Below, in pieces: positions 4,842-11,381 of a stretch of 11,381 bases of DNA. Every line of letters starts with the position of its first letter. Position 1 is the stretch's first letter. The notes beneath the pieces were generated by a model that was not told the DNA's origin, did not search any database, and saw nothing but the letters and a program-made list of their open reading frames with translations. The translations under genes were made by a program, and so were the position numbers. The stretch is from an uncultured Chloroflexota bacterium (GTDB taxonomy: Bacteria; Chloroflexota; Dehalococcoidia; UBA2247; RBG-13-53-26), in assembly GCA_937860285.1 (NCBI GenBank), contig CALMBS010000268.1, positions 1-11,381 of the forward strand, written 5' to 3'.

Positions 4842-6509
4842 TCACCCGGCCTGCCGGAGGTCCCGCCGCTGGAAGAGGGGGATGGAGATGATGATCAGGA
4901 GTGCCGACAGGCCCGCCAGCACCGCGGCATGGCTCCAGTCCATGCCGTTGTTCAGCGGATCATGGCCCAGGTAGTAGTGGAAGGGGGACAGCCACGCCCA
5001 GCCGGTCAGCCTGTCGTTCAGGACCGTGAGCCCGTTGAAGAGGTGGAGGGCCACCCCGGCGGCAATGGTGACGAAGATGGCCACCGCCTTGCGGCCCGTG
5101 GCCGCGCCCAGGGCCAGGGACAGGGCGCCGAAAACCAGCCCTACCAGGGTCTCCAGCACGCAGGTGGCGGCGATGTGGCCCGTGTTGAGGCCGAGGCCGC
5201 CGACCGCCGACCCCAGGGCGACGCCGGCGAAGGTCACGAACCCCATGAAGGCGGCGAAGACCACCATGGTGCCCGTCTTCTCCAGGATGACCCGGGATCG
5301 CTTCAGCGGGCTGGCCAGGAGCAATCCCATGGTGCGCCGCGATTCCTCCCCGGCCAGGGCCCCGGCGCCGATGGCGATGGTGACGATCATGACCACGATG
5401 GGGGCCATCATCCCAAAGGTCTCGATCTGGTAGTAGCCCTGCGGAGTGGATGCGTCCCCGCCCCCGAAGAGGGCCACCATGGCCTCCGGGTAGGCCGCCA
5501 TGGATTGCAGCGCCTCCTCCGACATGCCGGCGAAGATGGGACCGATCATGATGCCCTGGATGAGGAAGGTGTAGAGGGCGGTGATAACGAGGAGGGTCTG
5601 GTAGTCCGACGCCGTCTTGGCGCGGATGCTGGAAACGCGGGCCGAGGCCCCCAGCCGGCCGATGGTCCGGCGCACAGCCGGGCTGCTCCGGAGGCGCTTC
5701 AGCCAGCCCTCGCCCACCGACTGGGCCTTGAGGTCGCGCCGGTTGAGGCCGACGACGGCCGCACCCGCCAGGACCGCGGACGCACCGAGAAGCACGGCCA
5801 CGTGACCCCAGGCCACCCCATTGAGCAGGGGCTCGCCCCCGCTGAAGTAGTACCACGGGAAGGGCTTCCCCAGGTCCTCTGCCGCCTCAACCATGGGCAG
5901 GACGCCCACCGCCACAAACGAGGCAATCATGACCCCGATGGCCGCGCCCACCCCCGCCCCCCGGCTGCCGGCCCAGGCGCTGACCGCCGTGGCCAGAAGC
6001 CCGTAGAAGACGGAGTTGGCGAACAGGTGCAGCATCAGGGCGCCCACGTCCAGGCCAGCGATGGATACGCTCAGGCTGGCAGCTGAGAGGTAGATGGCCC
6101 CCCAGATGGCCAGCACGCTGGCGGCGGCCAGGAGAGCCATGGGCGCTATCTTGGAGAGCAGTACGCGGGTCCGGCTCTTCGGGCTGGCCAGCAGCAGGGC
6201 GATGGTACCCTCCCTCTCCTCACTGGCGATGGCCGCTGAGCCCATGGCCAGCGCCATGGCCGCCAGGACCATGGCGCCGTAGGAGCCCACGAAGGCGTTG
6301 ACGGCCAGGCTGCCTACGTCGGCCTCCTCCGGGATGCCCACCATCTTGCGGAAGGCCTCCGGCATGGACTGGTAGACCCCCAGGTCGATGTCCCGGTAGA
6401 TCGCCATGGCCAGCAGGAAGATGGCGCAGAGGCAAATGACGGCGATCAGCCACCCCCTCCAGTTGTCGCGGACCGTCTTGGTGAACACGCTCGACAGGAA
6501 CAGCATCAT
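4842..6509 (-). CDS. ABC-2 type exporter permease, two-fold repeated
   Basis: A 555-aa integral membrane protein, the channel half of an ABC exporter. It has about twelve hydrophobic segments in two homologous halves. EEREGTIALLLASPKSR (about residues 97-113) matches EESRRTMGLLLASPLKR in the second half. YYFSGGEPLLNGVAWGH...GLNRRDLK matches YYLGHDPLNNGMDWSH...FQRRDLR at the C-terminus. Such fused double ABC-2 permeases resemble the TnrB3/COG3559 type annotated as exporters of polyketide antibiotics; the real substrate here is unknown. The start ATG (6509) overlaps the stop of the ATPase gene as ATGA, so the two are coupled and almost certainly form one transporter, with two ATPase copies per permease expected. 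A second Met directly follows the first. It is the last gene of the operon that starts at 8972; no terminator is evident before the next promoter. Confidence 0.92.
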   Translation of the reverse strand: MMLFLSSVFTKTVRDNWRGWLIAVICLCAIFLLAMAIYRDIDLGVYQSMPEAFRKMVGIPEEADVGSLAVNAFVGSYGAMVLAAMALAMGSAAIASEEREGTIALLLASPKSRTRVLLSKIAPMALLAAASVLAIWGAIYLSAASLSVSIAGLDVGALMLHLFANSVFYGLLATAVSAWAGSRGAGVGAAIGVMIASFVAVGVLPMVEAAEDLGKPFPWYYFSGGEPLLNGVAWGHVAVLLGASAVLAGAAVVGLNRRDLKAQSVGEGWLKRLRSSPAVRRTIGRLGASARVSSIRAKTASDYQTLLVITALYTFLIQGIMIGPIFAGMSEEALQSMAAYPEAMVALFGGGDASTPQGYYQIETFGMMAPIVVMIVTIAIGAGALAGEESRRTMGLLLASPLKRSRVILEKTGTMVVFAAFMGFVTFAGVALGSAVGGLGLNTGHIAATCVLETLVGLVFGALSLALGAATGRKAVAIFVTIAAGVALHLFNGLTVLNDRLTGWAWLSPFHYYLGHDPLNNGMDWSHAAVLAGLSALLIIISIPLFQRRDLRQAG

Positions 6510-7414
6510 GACCCGGTCCCGTCCTCTTTGTAGTAGGTGAGGAAGATCTCCTCCAGGTCCGCCTCCTGGGTGCTGACATCGAGGATGGCGTAGCGCCCGG
6601 CCACCGCCTGGAGCAACGGCCCCGTCTCACCGCAGATGGCCATGGCAACATGGCGCCCGGAGACCTTCACCTCGCGCACCCCGGGGACTGCAGCGAACAG
6701 GTCGGGCTGGGGCGCTGTGTCGAGCACCAGGTCCACGTGGCGCATGGCCCGGGAGCGCAGGCCCGGGATGGTCTCCACCGCCACCAGGCGCCCCTGGCGG
6801 ATTATCCCCACCCGGTGGGCGACCCTCTCCACCTCCGAAAGCGCGTGGCTGGAGAGGAACACCGTCCTCCCCGCCTCGGCCGCCTCGCGCATCATCTCCT
6901 GGAACTCGCGCTGCATGAGCGGGTCGAGCCCCGCGCTGGGCTCGTCCAGGATGAGGACCTCGGGCTGCCTCATGAAGGCCTGGATGATCCCCACCTTCTG
7001 CCGGTTGCCGGACGAAAGATCGCCCACCTTCCTGTCGAGGTCGGAGTGGAGCCGTTCGGCCAGCGCTTCAACCTGCTTCCAGTCCACGCCACCCCTCAGG
7101 TTGGCGTAGTAGGTGATGGTCTCGCGGCCGGTAAGGTTGGGGTAGAGGGCCAGATCGCCGGGCAGGTAGCCGATGTGATTCCGGATCTGGACCGAGCTCC
7201 GGTGCGTGTCCATGCCCAGGATGGAGGCCCGTCCCCCGGTGGGCCGGATCTCGTCCATCAGCGTGCGGATGGTGGTGGTCTTTCCGGCGCCGTTGGGACC
7301 CAGGAACCCGAAGACCTCGCCCGGCTGGATGTCGAGGTCCAGGCCCTCCAGGGCCCGCACCCGGCCGTAGTGCTTGGTGAGGCTCTCAGTGTGAATGGCC
7401 GCCTGTTGGCTCAT
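6506..7414 (-). CDS. ABC transporter ATP-binding protein
   Basis: A 302-aa ATPase subunit of an ABC-2 exporter. Walker A is GPNGAGKTT (39-47), the signature is LSSGNRQKV (133-141), Walker B with catalytic Glu is VLILDEP (153-159, Glu158), the D-loop SAGLDP follows and the switch His is in SSHALSE (His190). The signature is the LSxGN variant rather than LSGGQ, and the usual Q-loop position reads IGYLPGDLALY without Gln. Both features are normal for the exporter subfamily that pairs with ABC-2 permeases. Residues after about 220 form the accessory C-terminal domain common in these proteins. GGGAGG lies 3-4 nt before the ATG at 7414. It starts 11 nt after the methyltransferase stop and overlaps the permease gene by 4 nt. 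It would act at the cytoplasmic face of the membrane. Confidence 0.95.
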   Translation of the reverse strand: MSQQAAIHTESLTKHYGRVRALEGLDLDIQPGEVFGFLGPNGAGKTTTIRTLMDEIRPTGGRASILGMDTHRSSVQIRNHIGYLPGDLALYPNLTGRETITYYANLRGGVDWKQVEALAERLHSDLDRKVGDLSSGNRQKVGIIQAFMRQPEVLILDEPSAGLDPLMQREFQEMMREAAEAGRTVFLSSHALSEVERVAHRVGIIRQGRLVAVETIPGLRSRAMRHVDLVLDTAPQPDLFAAVPGVREVKVSGRHVAMAICGETGPLLQAVAGRYAILDVSTQEADLEEIFLTYYKEDGTGS

Positions 7415-7425
7415 AGTCCTCCCTT

Positions 7426-8037
7426 CTAGCTGGCCTTGGCCAGCGTCACGGGCTTCCGGGCGCAGTAGAAACCGAATCCGAAGGCGCGACGCGTGGACTC
7501 GATGGCGAACCCGACGGCTGCCAGGTGCGACTCCAGCTGGCTGAGATCAAAATGGGCTTCTTTCGGGTGGGCTTCGGGGGACAGCCGGTGGGCCAGAGCC
7601 ATGACCCGGTTGCCCGGCTCCTCCAGAAAGAGCCGGCCCCCGGGGCGCAGCACCCGATGGCACTCGGTGATGACCGCGCGCCAGGTGGGGATGTGGTGCA
7701 GGATGCCGAAGATGACCGCGAGGTCCCTGGTGGAGTCTCCGAAGCAGCTGAGATCGGTGGCATCCCGTGCCATGAACTCGGCCCCGGGGATGAGGCGCTT
7801 CTGCGCCAGCGCGATCTGCTCGGGCATCAGGTCCACCCCGACGTAGCTGCGCGGGCCGCAGCGTGATATGAGCTCGGCCCCATAGCCGGAGCCGCAGCCA
7901 ATCTCGATGATGTCGAGGTCCCGCGGGGCCAGGCCCATTCGCTGGAACAGGGGGAACTCGACCCTGCGCTGCAGGAAGCGGCGGGGCGCCGAGTTCATGG
8001 CCCGGAACTCGCTGTCTGTCAGCCTCACAGGGTTCAC
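7426..8037 (-). CDS. class I SAM-dependent methyltransferase
   Basis: A 203-aa cytosolic methyltransferase. Motif I is IIEIGCGSGYG (43-53), the acidic residue binding the SAM ribose is Asp69 in YVGVDL, FGILHHIP (110-117) marks the motif IV region and VLRPGGRLFLEEPG (129-142) is the post-motif strand. This is the Methyltransf_11/25 layout. No substrate-specific domain is present, so the acceptor (lipid, quinone, small molecule) cannot be named. I chose the GTG at 8037, preceded by GGGGATGAG and only 1 nt after the stop of the zinc-ribbon gene; an internal ATG at 7998 has a poorer ribosome site. Being inside the exporter operon suggests it could modify or detoxify the transported compound, which is inference. 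Confidence 0.9.
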   Translation of the reverse strand: MNPVRLTDSEFRAMNSAPRRFLQRRVEFPLFQRMGLAPRDLDIIEIGCGSGYGAELISRCGPRSYVGVDLMPEQIALAQKRLIPGAEFMARDATDLSCFGDSTRDLAVIFGILHHIPTWRAVITECHRVLRPGGRLFLEEPGNRVMALAHRLSPEAHPKEAHFDLSQLESHLAAVGFAIESTRRAFGFGFYCARKPVTLAKAS

Positions 8038-8038
8038 C

Positions 8039-8140
8039 TCATCCCCGGGTGCGCCCGCACGAAAGGCATACCGGCCTGTGGACGCAGAGCAGGTCGCCGC
8101 ACCCGGGGCACGTCCAGCGCTGCTTCTGTACCCCAGTCAT
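8039..8140 (-). CDS. 33-aa zinc-ribbon peptide
   Basis: A short frame with ATG at 8140-8138 and TGA at 8041-8039, reading RWTCPGCGDLLCVHR then PVCLSCGRTRG. Two CxxC knuckles (Cys11/Cys14 and Cys25/Cys28) with an extra Cys19 and His21 between make a minimal zinc-ribbon. The start overlaps the stop of the SRPBCC gene as ATGA, and the stop is separated by one base from the methyltransferase GTG. The junctions on both sides are therefore those of a coupled operon gene rather than an intergenic spacer. Without this gene there would be a 99-nt hole in an otherwise packed operon. Function unknown; peptides of this kind with WxCPxCG...CVH...CxxC are, to my memory, found in other genomes as stand-alone hypothetical proteins. 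Confidence 0.75.
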   Translation of the reverse strand: MTGVQKQRWTCPGCGDLLCVHRPVCLSCGRTRG

Positions 8141-8580
8141 TCGCTCTCGCACATAGCCTTAAGGTCCCGCAGCTCCCCGGCCACCTGGGCCGCCAGCTCC
8201 CTCTCCATCCTCTTTCCCAGGAAGAGGCTGACCACGTTCATGGGGAACTTCCACCTGATGTCCGCCCGGACCCCGGCCTTGGTCTGGCCCTCGCAGCCCT
8301 CCAGGCTATAGGTGACATCAACACGGTGGATGCGGCTCTCCAGGTGGAAGGCAATAGCCCGGTTCTCGGCATACTGCGTGATCTCGCCGCGCATCTCCAG
8401 CGCCCGGCCGTCCTCCTCCATGGTCTCCTTGAAGGTGGTCCCCACCATGCCCGGGGTGCTGGTGATGATCTCCCCGCCTTTGACGTTCTTCTGCCACCGC
8501 ATGGCCTTCTCCGGCTCGGCGATCCAGGGGAAGACGGCCTGCGGCGCTTTCGCTATCACGATTTCGCCGGCGATCCTCAT
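8137..8580 (-). CDS. SRPBCC family protein (polyketide cyclase / START-like)
   Basis: A 147-aa protein with the helix-grip fold layout of SRPBCC proteins, which bind hydrophobic ligands in a deep cavity. The opening MRIAGEIVIAKAPQAVFPWIAEPEKAMRWQ (1-30) is the typical first strand, the xAPxxVFxWIxxP turn and the Trp before the first loop. GTTFKETMEEDGRALEMRGEITQYAENRAIAFHLES follows as alternating strands, and the C-terminal long helix is rich in charged residues (GKRMERELAAQVAGELRDLK). No catalytic residues can be assigned. It begins in an ATGA overlap with the DUF1801 gene and ends in an ATGA overlap with the zinc-ribbon peptide. Position in the exporter operon suggests ligand binding related to the same compound; this is inference. 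Confidence 0.88.
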   Translation of the reverse strand: MRIAGEIVIAKAPQAVFPWIAEPEKAMRWQKNVKGGEIITSTPGMVGTTFKETMEEDGRALEMRGEITQYAENRAIAFHLESRIHRVDVTYSLEGCEGQTKAGVRADIRWKFPMNVVSLFLGKRMERELAAQVAGELRDLKAMCESE

Positions 8581-8972
8581 CCCGCCCCCTTTCCCCCCTT
8601 CCGGGCGGCCGCGCGCCCCGTATTCTCCTTCACCCTGAACTCCACCATCCGGGTGATGAGGTCGTAGGGAATCGGCTGGTCCAGGGGAAACCTGATCGAC
8701 CCCTTTCCGGTGTGATACCCGGCCAGCTCTTCCCGGAACCTCTCGGTGCCCGACGGCGTGGGGTAGAGCCCGATGTGGCTTTTGAAGGCGGCGAAATGGA
8801 CCAGGTTGCCCTCCAGGACGAAGGTCGGCATCTGGTAGCTGATGACCTCCTTCGCGCCCGGGGCGGCGTTTCGGATGGTGGTCCTGACCTTCTGCAGGAT
8901 GGCCTGGACGTCGAGCGGGAAGCCGGCGATGTACTCGTCGATGTTACGAGGGGCGGGCTGATCACGCTTCAT
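8577..8972 (-). CDS. DUF1801 (YdhG-like) domain protein
   Basis: A 131-aa protein matching the DUF1801 family along its whole length. Landmarks are NIDEYIAGFP (10-19), the APGAKEVISYQMPTF stretch, LVHFAAFKSHIGLYPTPSG, GKGSIRFPLDQPIP and the closing FRVKEN. The family is uncharacterised biochemically, so no reaction is given. The frame extends 15 codons upstream to 9017, but the ATG at 8972 has GGGAG 4 nt before it and starts just before the family's first conserved block. It is the first gene of the operon running down to the ABC permease; a sigma70-like promoter lies about 50 nt upstream. Its TGA overlaps the SRPBCC ATG (ATGA). The C-terminus is a short basic Ala/Gly/Lys/Arg tail, probably disordered. 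Confidence 0.92.
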   Translation of the reverse strand: MKRDQPAPRNIDEYIAGFPLDVQAILQKVRTTIRNAAPGAKEVISYQMPTFVLEGNLVHFAAFKSHIGLYPTPSGTERFREELAGYHTGKGSIRFPLDQPIPYDLITRMVEFRVKENTGRAAARKGGKGAG

Positions 8973-9028
8973 TGTGCTCCCTTCCGGCGGGGCCTGATGC
9001 GTCGGGCGCAGCGGCAACGCTCGCCTGA

Positions 9029-9058
9029 ATGCTACGTTGGGGAAGCGGGGATTGTCAA
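9029..9058 (-). promoter_or_regulatory. sigma70-type promoter of the DUF1801-ABC transporter operon
   Basis: On the minus strand TTGACA (9058-9053), an 18-bp spacer and TAGCAT (9034-9029). Transcription would start near 9022, about 50 nt before the DUF1801 ATG. Its -35 overlaps the -35 of the oppositely directed tRNA promoter. Confidence 0.65.
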
Positions 9059-9081
9059 CGATGGAGCGGGCGCGGTATCAT
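9052..9081 (+). promoter_or_regulatory. probable promoter of tRNA-Arg
   Basis: On the plus strand TTGTCA (9052-9057), an 18-bp spacer and TATCAT (9076-9081) place the start of transcription near 9088, a few bases before the mature tRNA 5' end at 9093. The -35 occupies the same bases as the opposite-strand -35 of the DUF1801 operon. Confidence 0.55.
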
Positions 9082-9092
9082 GGATACACCGT

Positions 9093-9165
9093 GCCCCCAT
9101 AGCTCAGTCGGATAGAGCACCGGCCTCCGGAGCCGGGAGCGGGCGTTCGAGTCGCCCTGGGGGTA
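9093..9165 (+). tRNA. tRNA-Arg (anticodon CCG)
   Basis: A full cloverleaf can be folded by eye. The acceptor stem is GCCCCCA (9093-9099) with TGGGGGT (9158-9164), the D-stem GCTC/GAGC and the anticodon stem CCGGC/GCCGG with loop CTCCGGA. The anticodon is CCG at 9127-9129, reading CGG. The variable loop is GAGC, and the T-stem GGGCG/CGCCC has loop TTCGAGT. The first acceptor pair is G-U instead of G-C. A73 is followed by CTTTC, so the CCA end is not encoded and must be added by CCA transferase. A T-rich run (9167-9176) just after the gene may serve as transcription end. It is the only plus-strand gene in the window. Confidence 0.93.
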
Positions 9166-9332
9166 CTTTCTTTTTTCCCCACAGCGAGACCGCGCTAATG
9201 CGTTGCGGCCCGCGCCACTCCATGCCTGGTCCCTCGTTGGGTGACGCTCGGCGACCACATGGGCCAGCCGCCCACCAGGGCGCGAAGCGGGTGGTGTTCA
9301 GACGCGTGAGGCAGGAACCAGGTGGACGCCCG
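9166..9332. other. 167-bp gap between tRNA-Arg and the Fe-S protein gene
   Basis: This lies between the 3' ends of convergent genes (tRNA on plus, Fe-S protein on minus). After the T-run following the tRNA I see no convincing gene. A 5-bp CCACC/GGTGG pairing around 9270-9295 is too weak and lacks a T-run to be called a terminator for the minus-strand operon. Confidence 0.5.
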
Positions 9333-10061
9333 CTACCGGCAGTCGGGGCAGACGTTGAAGGTGTCCGCCGGCAGGTTGAGCTTCCTGGCGAAGTAGGCCA
9401 GCTGCTTCTCGGGGGCGAAGTTCTTCCCGCACTTGGCGCACTTCTGCATCTTGAAGGAGGCCTTCCAGTTCACGATGGTGCGCGTGTCCTCGGTGTCCTC
9501 CATCTTGATGCACTTGGTGGGGCAGATGTACACGCAGGACCCGCAGCCGATGCAGTCGTTGGCCGTCTCCAGGTACGGTGCAGCCACCTCGCGGTTGACG
9601 CCGCGGTTGACCAGGCTGATGGCAGAGGTGCCCACCACCTCGGCGCAGGCGCGAACGCACAGGCCGCAGAGGATGCACTCGTCCTTCTCCCAGTACTCGG
9701 GCTTGAACGAGGGGCGGTCCACGCCGAGCTTCCGCGCCATATCCTCGATCGACTTGACCCCCTGGCAGCGGGCCAGGAGCAGCTCCATGAGCATCTTGCG
9801 GTTGGTGATGACCCGGTCGGTGCTGGTCTTGACCACCAGGTCCTCCTCGACGGGGTACAGGCAGGAGGTGACCAGCCGGGTCCGGGTCCCCTTCGTGACC
9901 TCTACCAGGCAGAGGCGGCAGGCCCCGTACGGCTCCAGCTCTTCATTGTAGCAGAGGGTGGGGATGTCTATGCCGTTGTCCCGGGCGACCGCCAGGACCG
10001 TCTTGCCCTCTTCCGCCTGCAGCTTGCGGCCGTCTATGGTGAGGTTGACCAGCTTACTCAT
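9333..10061 (-). CDS. [2Fe-2S]/2x[4Fe-4S] NuoG-N-terminal-like electron-transfer subunit
   Basis: A 242-aa iron-sulfur protein that should carry electrons between the NuoF-like subunit and a catalytic partner. Residues 1-80 form a plant-type [2Fe-2S] ferredoxin domain with Cys37, Cys48, Cys51 and Cys67 (CYNEELEPYGACRLC). Two [4Fe-4S] motifs follow: CILCGLCVRAC (129-139) and CIGCGSCVYIC (170-180). The segment where NuoG, HoxU and HydA carry the His-Cys3 cluster site (HxxxCxxCxxxxxC) reads NRKMLMELLLARCQG and keeps only one Cys (Cys99), so that cluster is missing. The C-terminus adds CAKCG (208-212) and CPDC (238-241), a rubredoxin- or zinc-ribbon-like pair. Neither a molybdopterin nor an H-cluster domain is present, so this is a separate subunit. 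ATG at 10061 overlaps the NuoF-like stop as ATGA. Cytosolic. Confidence 0.88.
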   Translation of the reverse strand: MSKLVNLTIDGRKLQAEEGKTVLAVARDNGIDIPTLCYNEELEPYGACRLCLVEVTKGTRTRLVTSCLYPVEEDLVVKTSTDRVITNRKMLMELLLARCQGVKSIEDMARKLGVDRPSFKPEYWEKDECILCGLCVRACAEVVGTSAISLVNRGVNREVAAPYLETANDCIGCGSCVYICPTKCIKMEDTEDTRTIVNWKASFKMQKCAKCGKNFAPEKQLAYFARKLNLPADTFNVCPDCR

Positions 10062-11381
10062 TTGATCGCCACCGCCTTCATCTTGCAGATGTCATAGCAG
10101 GTGCCGCACTTGATGCACTTGTCTGCGTCCAGGATGACCGGCTGCTTCTTGGCGACGAACCTGATGGCCTTCGTGGGGCAGGGCTCGACGCACAGTCCGC
10201 AGCCCGGGCACTTGTCATCGATGATGCTGTACGTTATGAGCGGCTTGCAGACGCCGGCCGGGCAGCGATGCTCCCTGATGTGGGCTTCGTACTCGTCGCG
10301 GAAGTGCTTGATGGTGGTCAGCACCGGATTGGCCGCCGTGCTGCCCAGGGCGCACAGGGCCGAGTCCTTGAGCGTGGCCGCCAGGCGCTCCAGGATTTCG
10401 ATGTCCTCATCCCGGCCCTTGCCCTCGGTGATGTCGGTCAGGATCTCCAGCATGCGCTTCAGGCCCTCGCGGCAGGGCAGGCACTTGCCGCAGGACTCCT
10501 CCTGGAGGAACCCGACGAAATACTTGGCCATGTCCACCATGCAGGTGTTCTCGTCAGTGACGATCATGGCTCCCGAGCCCATCATCGACCCGACCCGCGT
10601 CAGCTCGTCGAAATCCACCGGCAGGTCCAGCAGGCTCTCCGGGATGAACCCGCCCGAGGGCCCGCCGGTCTGGACCGCCTTGAACTTCTTGCCGTCCCTG
10701 ATCCCGCCGCCTATCTCGTAGACGATGTCGCGCAGCTTCATGCCCATCGGCACCTCAATGAGGCCGGTGTTGTTGACCTTGCCGACGAGCGAGAATATCT
10801 TGGTCCCCTTGCTGCCCTCGGTGCCGATGCCGCTGAACCACTCCGCCCCCCGGTTGATGATATGCGGGACATTGGCCAGGGTCTCCACGTTGTTCAGGTT
10901 GGACGGGCGGTTGTAGAGGCCCTTCTCCGAGGTGTGGACGTACTTGGCCCGCGGCTCGCCCACCTTGCCCTCCAGCGAGGCCATCAGGGCGGTGGACTCG
11001 CCGCAGACGAAGGCTCCGCCGCCGCGGCTGACCTTCACCTTGAAATGGAACCCGCTGCCCAGGATGTTGTTGCCCAGGAGCCCCCGCGCCTCGGCCTGCT
11101 TAATGGCCAGGGTCACGTTGTCCACGGCCAGGGGATACTCGTGGCGGATGTAGACGTAGCCCTCGTGCGCCCCTATGGCGTAGGCGCCAATGATCATCCC
11201 CTCCAGGACGCTATGGGGGTTGCCCTCCATCAGACTGCGGTCCATGAATGCGCCGGGGTCGCCCTCGTCGCAGTTGCAGATCATGTACTTGATGTCGCCC
11301 TCGGCCTCGCGGGTCGACTGCCACTTGTTCCCGGTTGGGAAGCCGCCGCCGCCCCGGCCGCGCAGGCCGGATTTCTTCACC
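10058..11381 (-). CDS. NuoF/HydB-like NADH-binding flavoprotein with C-terminal 2x[4Fe-4S], N-terminus missing
   Basis: About 440 residues are visible; the real start lies beyond the right edge, since the first visible residues (KKSGLRGRGGGGFPTGNKW) correspond to the interior of family members. That Gly-rich motif binds FMN/NADH. CNCDEGDPGAFMDR (visible 35-48), CGESTALMASLEG (126-138) and RPSNLNNVETLANV are further NuoF landmarks. The N3-type [4Fe-4S] ligands are Cys297, Cys300, Cys303 (ESCGKCLPCREG) and Cys343 (ALCALG). A C-terminal ferredoxin domain has CPGCGLCVEPC (391-401) and CIKCGTCYDIC (422-432). This extension is typical of HydB/HndC-type subunits of soluble NAD(P)-linked hydrogenases and formate dehydrogenases, and of BamH, but not of complex I NuoF. 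It probably oxidises or produces NADH in a cytosolic, possibly electron-bifurcating, complex. It overlaps the Fe-S subunit gene by ATGA; a NuoE-like gene would be expected upstream. Confidence 0.93.
   Translation of the reverse strand, partial: VKKSGLRGRGGGGFPTGNKWQSTREAEGDIKYMICNCDEGDPGAFMDRSLMEGNPHSVLEGMIIGAYAIGAHEGYVYIRHEYPLAVDNVTLAIKQAEARGLLGNNILGSGFHFKVKVSRGGGAFVCGESTALMASLEGKVGEPRAKYVHTSEKGLYNRPSNLNNVETLANVPHIINRGAEWFSGIGTEGSKGTKIFSLVGKVNNTGLIEVPMGMKLRDIVYEIGGGIRDGKKFKAVQTGGPSGGFIPESLLDLPVDFDELTRVGSMMGSGAMIVTDENTCMVDMAKYFVGFLQEESCGKCLPCREGLKRMLEILTDITEGKGRDEDIEILERLAATLKDSALCALGSTAANPVLTTIKHFRDEYEAHIREHRCPAGVCKPLITYSIIDDKCPGCGLCVEPCPTKAIRFVAKKQPVILDADKCIKCGTCYDICKMKAVAIK

Noticed and set aside
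4824..6086. 420-aa open frame on the plus strand
   Set aside because: It is the antisense shadow of the ABC-2 permease; its product is low-complexity Gly/Asp/His/Arg-rich sequence with no recognisable domain, as expected in GC-rich DNA.
9093..9165. tRNA considered as an integration (att) site for a mobile element
   Set aside because: No integrase gene and no second copy of the tRNA 3' end is visible in the window.
9055..9258. 67-aa minus-strand frame containing QGDSNARSRLRRPVLYPTELWG
   Set aside because: This is the antisense translation of the tRNA, a well-known false protein seen in many annotations.
8712..10097. 461-aa open frame on the plus strand
   Set aside because: It runs across the tRNA and antisense to the DUF1801 and Fe-S genes, which are clearly real; composition is that of a shadow frame.

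Overview
The window is GC-rich bacterial DNA. Every protein gene is on the minus strand; the only plus-strand gene is a tRNA. Promoters have sigma70-like TTGACA/TAnnaT hexamers and the tRNA lacks an encoded CCA. A NuoF-like NADH module with extra ferredoxin domains, a hemerythrin, a flavodoxin and a WHxxH/CxC small protein fit an anaerobic or microaerophilic lineage. A Chloroflexota (Dehalococcoidia-like) or Desulfobacterota-like source is plausible, but this is low-confidence inference.

Right end (11381-9333): a NuoF/HydB-type NADH-binding subunit, cut by the window edge, overlaps by ATGA a [2Fe-2S]/2x[4Fe-4S] protein with a C-terminal CxxC...CxxC domain. These look like the NADH-oxidising half of a soluble multisubunit oxidoreductase whose catalytic subunit is outside the window. 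After a 167-bp gap comes tRNA-Arg(CCG) on the plus strand (9093-9165). Its promoter shares its -35 position, back to back, with the promoter of the next minus-strand operon.

Middle (8972-4842): a tightly packed operon of DUF1801, SRPBCC (START-like) protein, a 33-aa zinc-ribbon peptide, a SAM methyltransferase, an ABC ATPase and a two-fold-repeated ABC-2 permease. Four of the five junctions are 4-nt ATGA overlaps or gaps of about 1 nt, so it is very likely one transcript.

Left (4819-1): four consecutive paralogs of about 191 aa with a V4R-like C-terminal signature (ECV...GAxxCxF), here called A-D by position. D-C and B-A each lie behind a nearly identical 40-bp promoter block (TTGACA-17-TAnTAT plus conserved flanks). 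They are followed with short gaps by a flavodoxin, a 42-aa internally shortened DUF488-like protein, a 59-aa WHxxH/WHxxH/CxC protein, a hemerythrin and an alpha/beta hydrolase that runs off the left edge. I see no terminator between B and the hydrolase, so this may be one transcription unit.

The most unusual part is the V4R-like gene array with its duplicated promoters and linked redox and gas-binding genes. V4R domains are known ligand-binding modules, so a small-molecule-binding or sensing set is a reasonable but unproven reading. Several genes are too short for ordinary gene calling: the zinc-ribbon peptide, the DUF488-like protein and the WHxxH protein.
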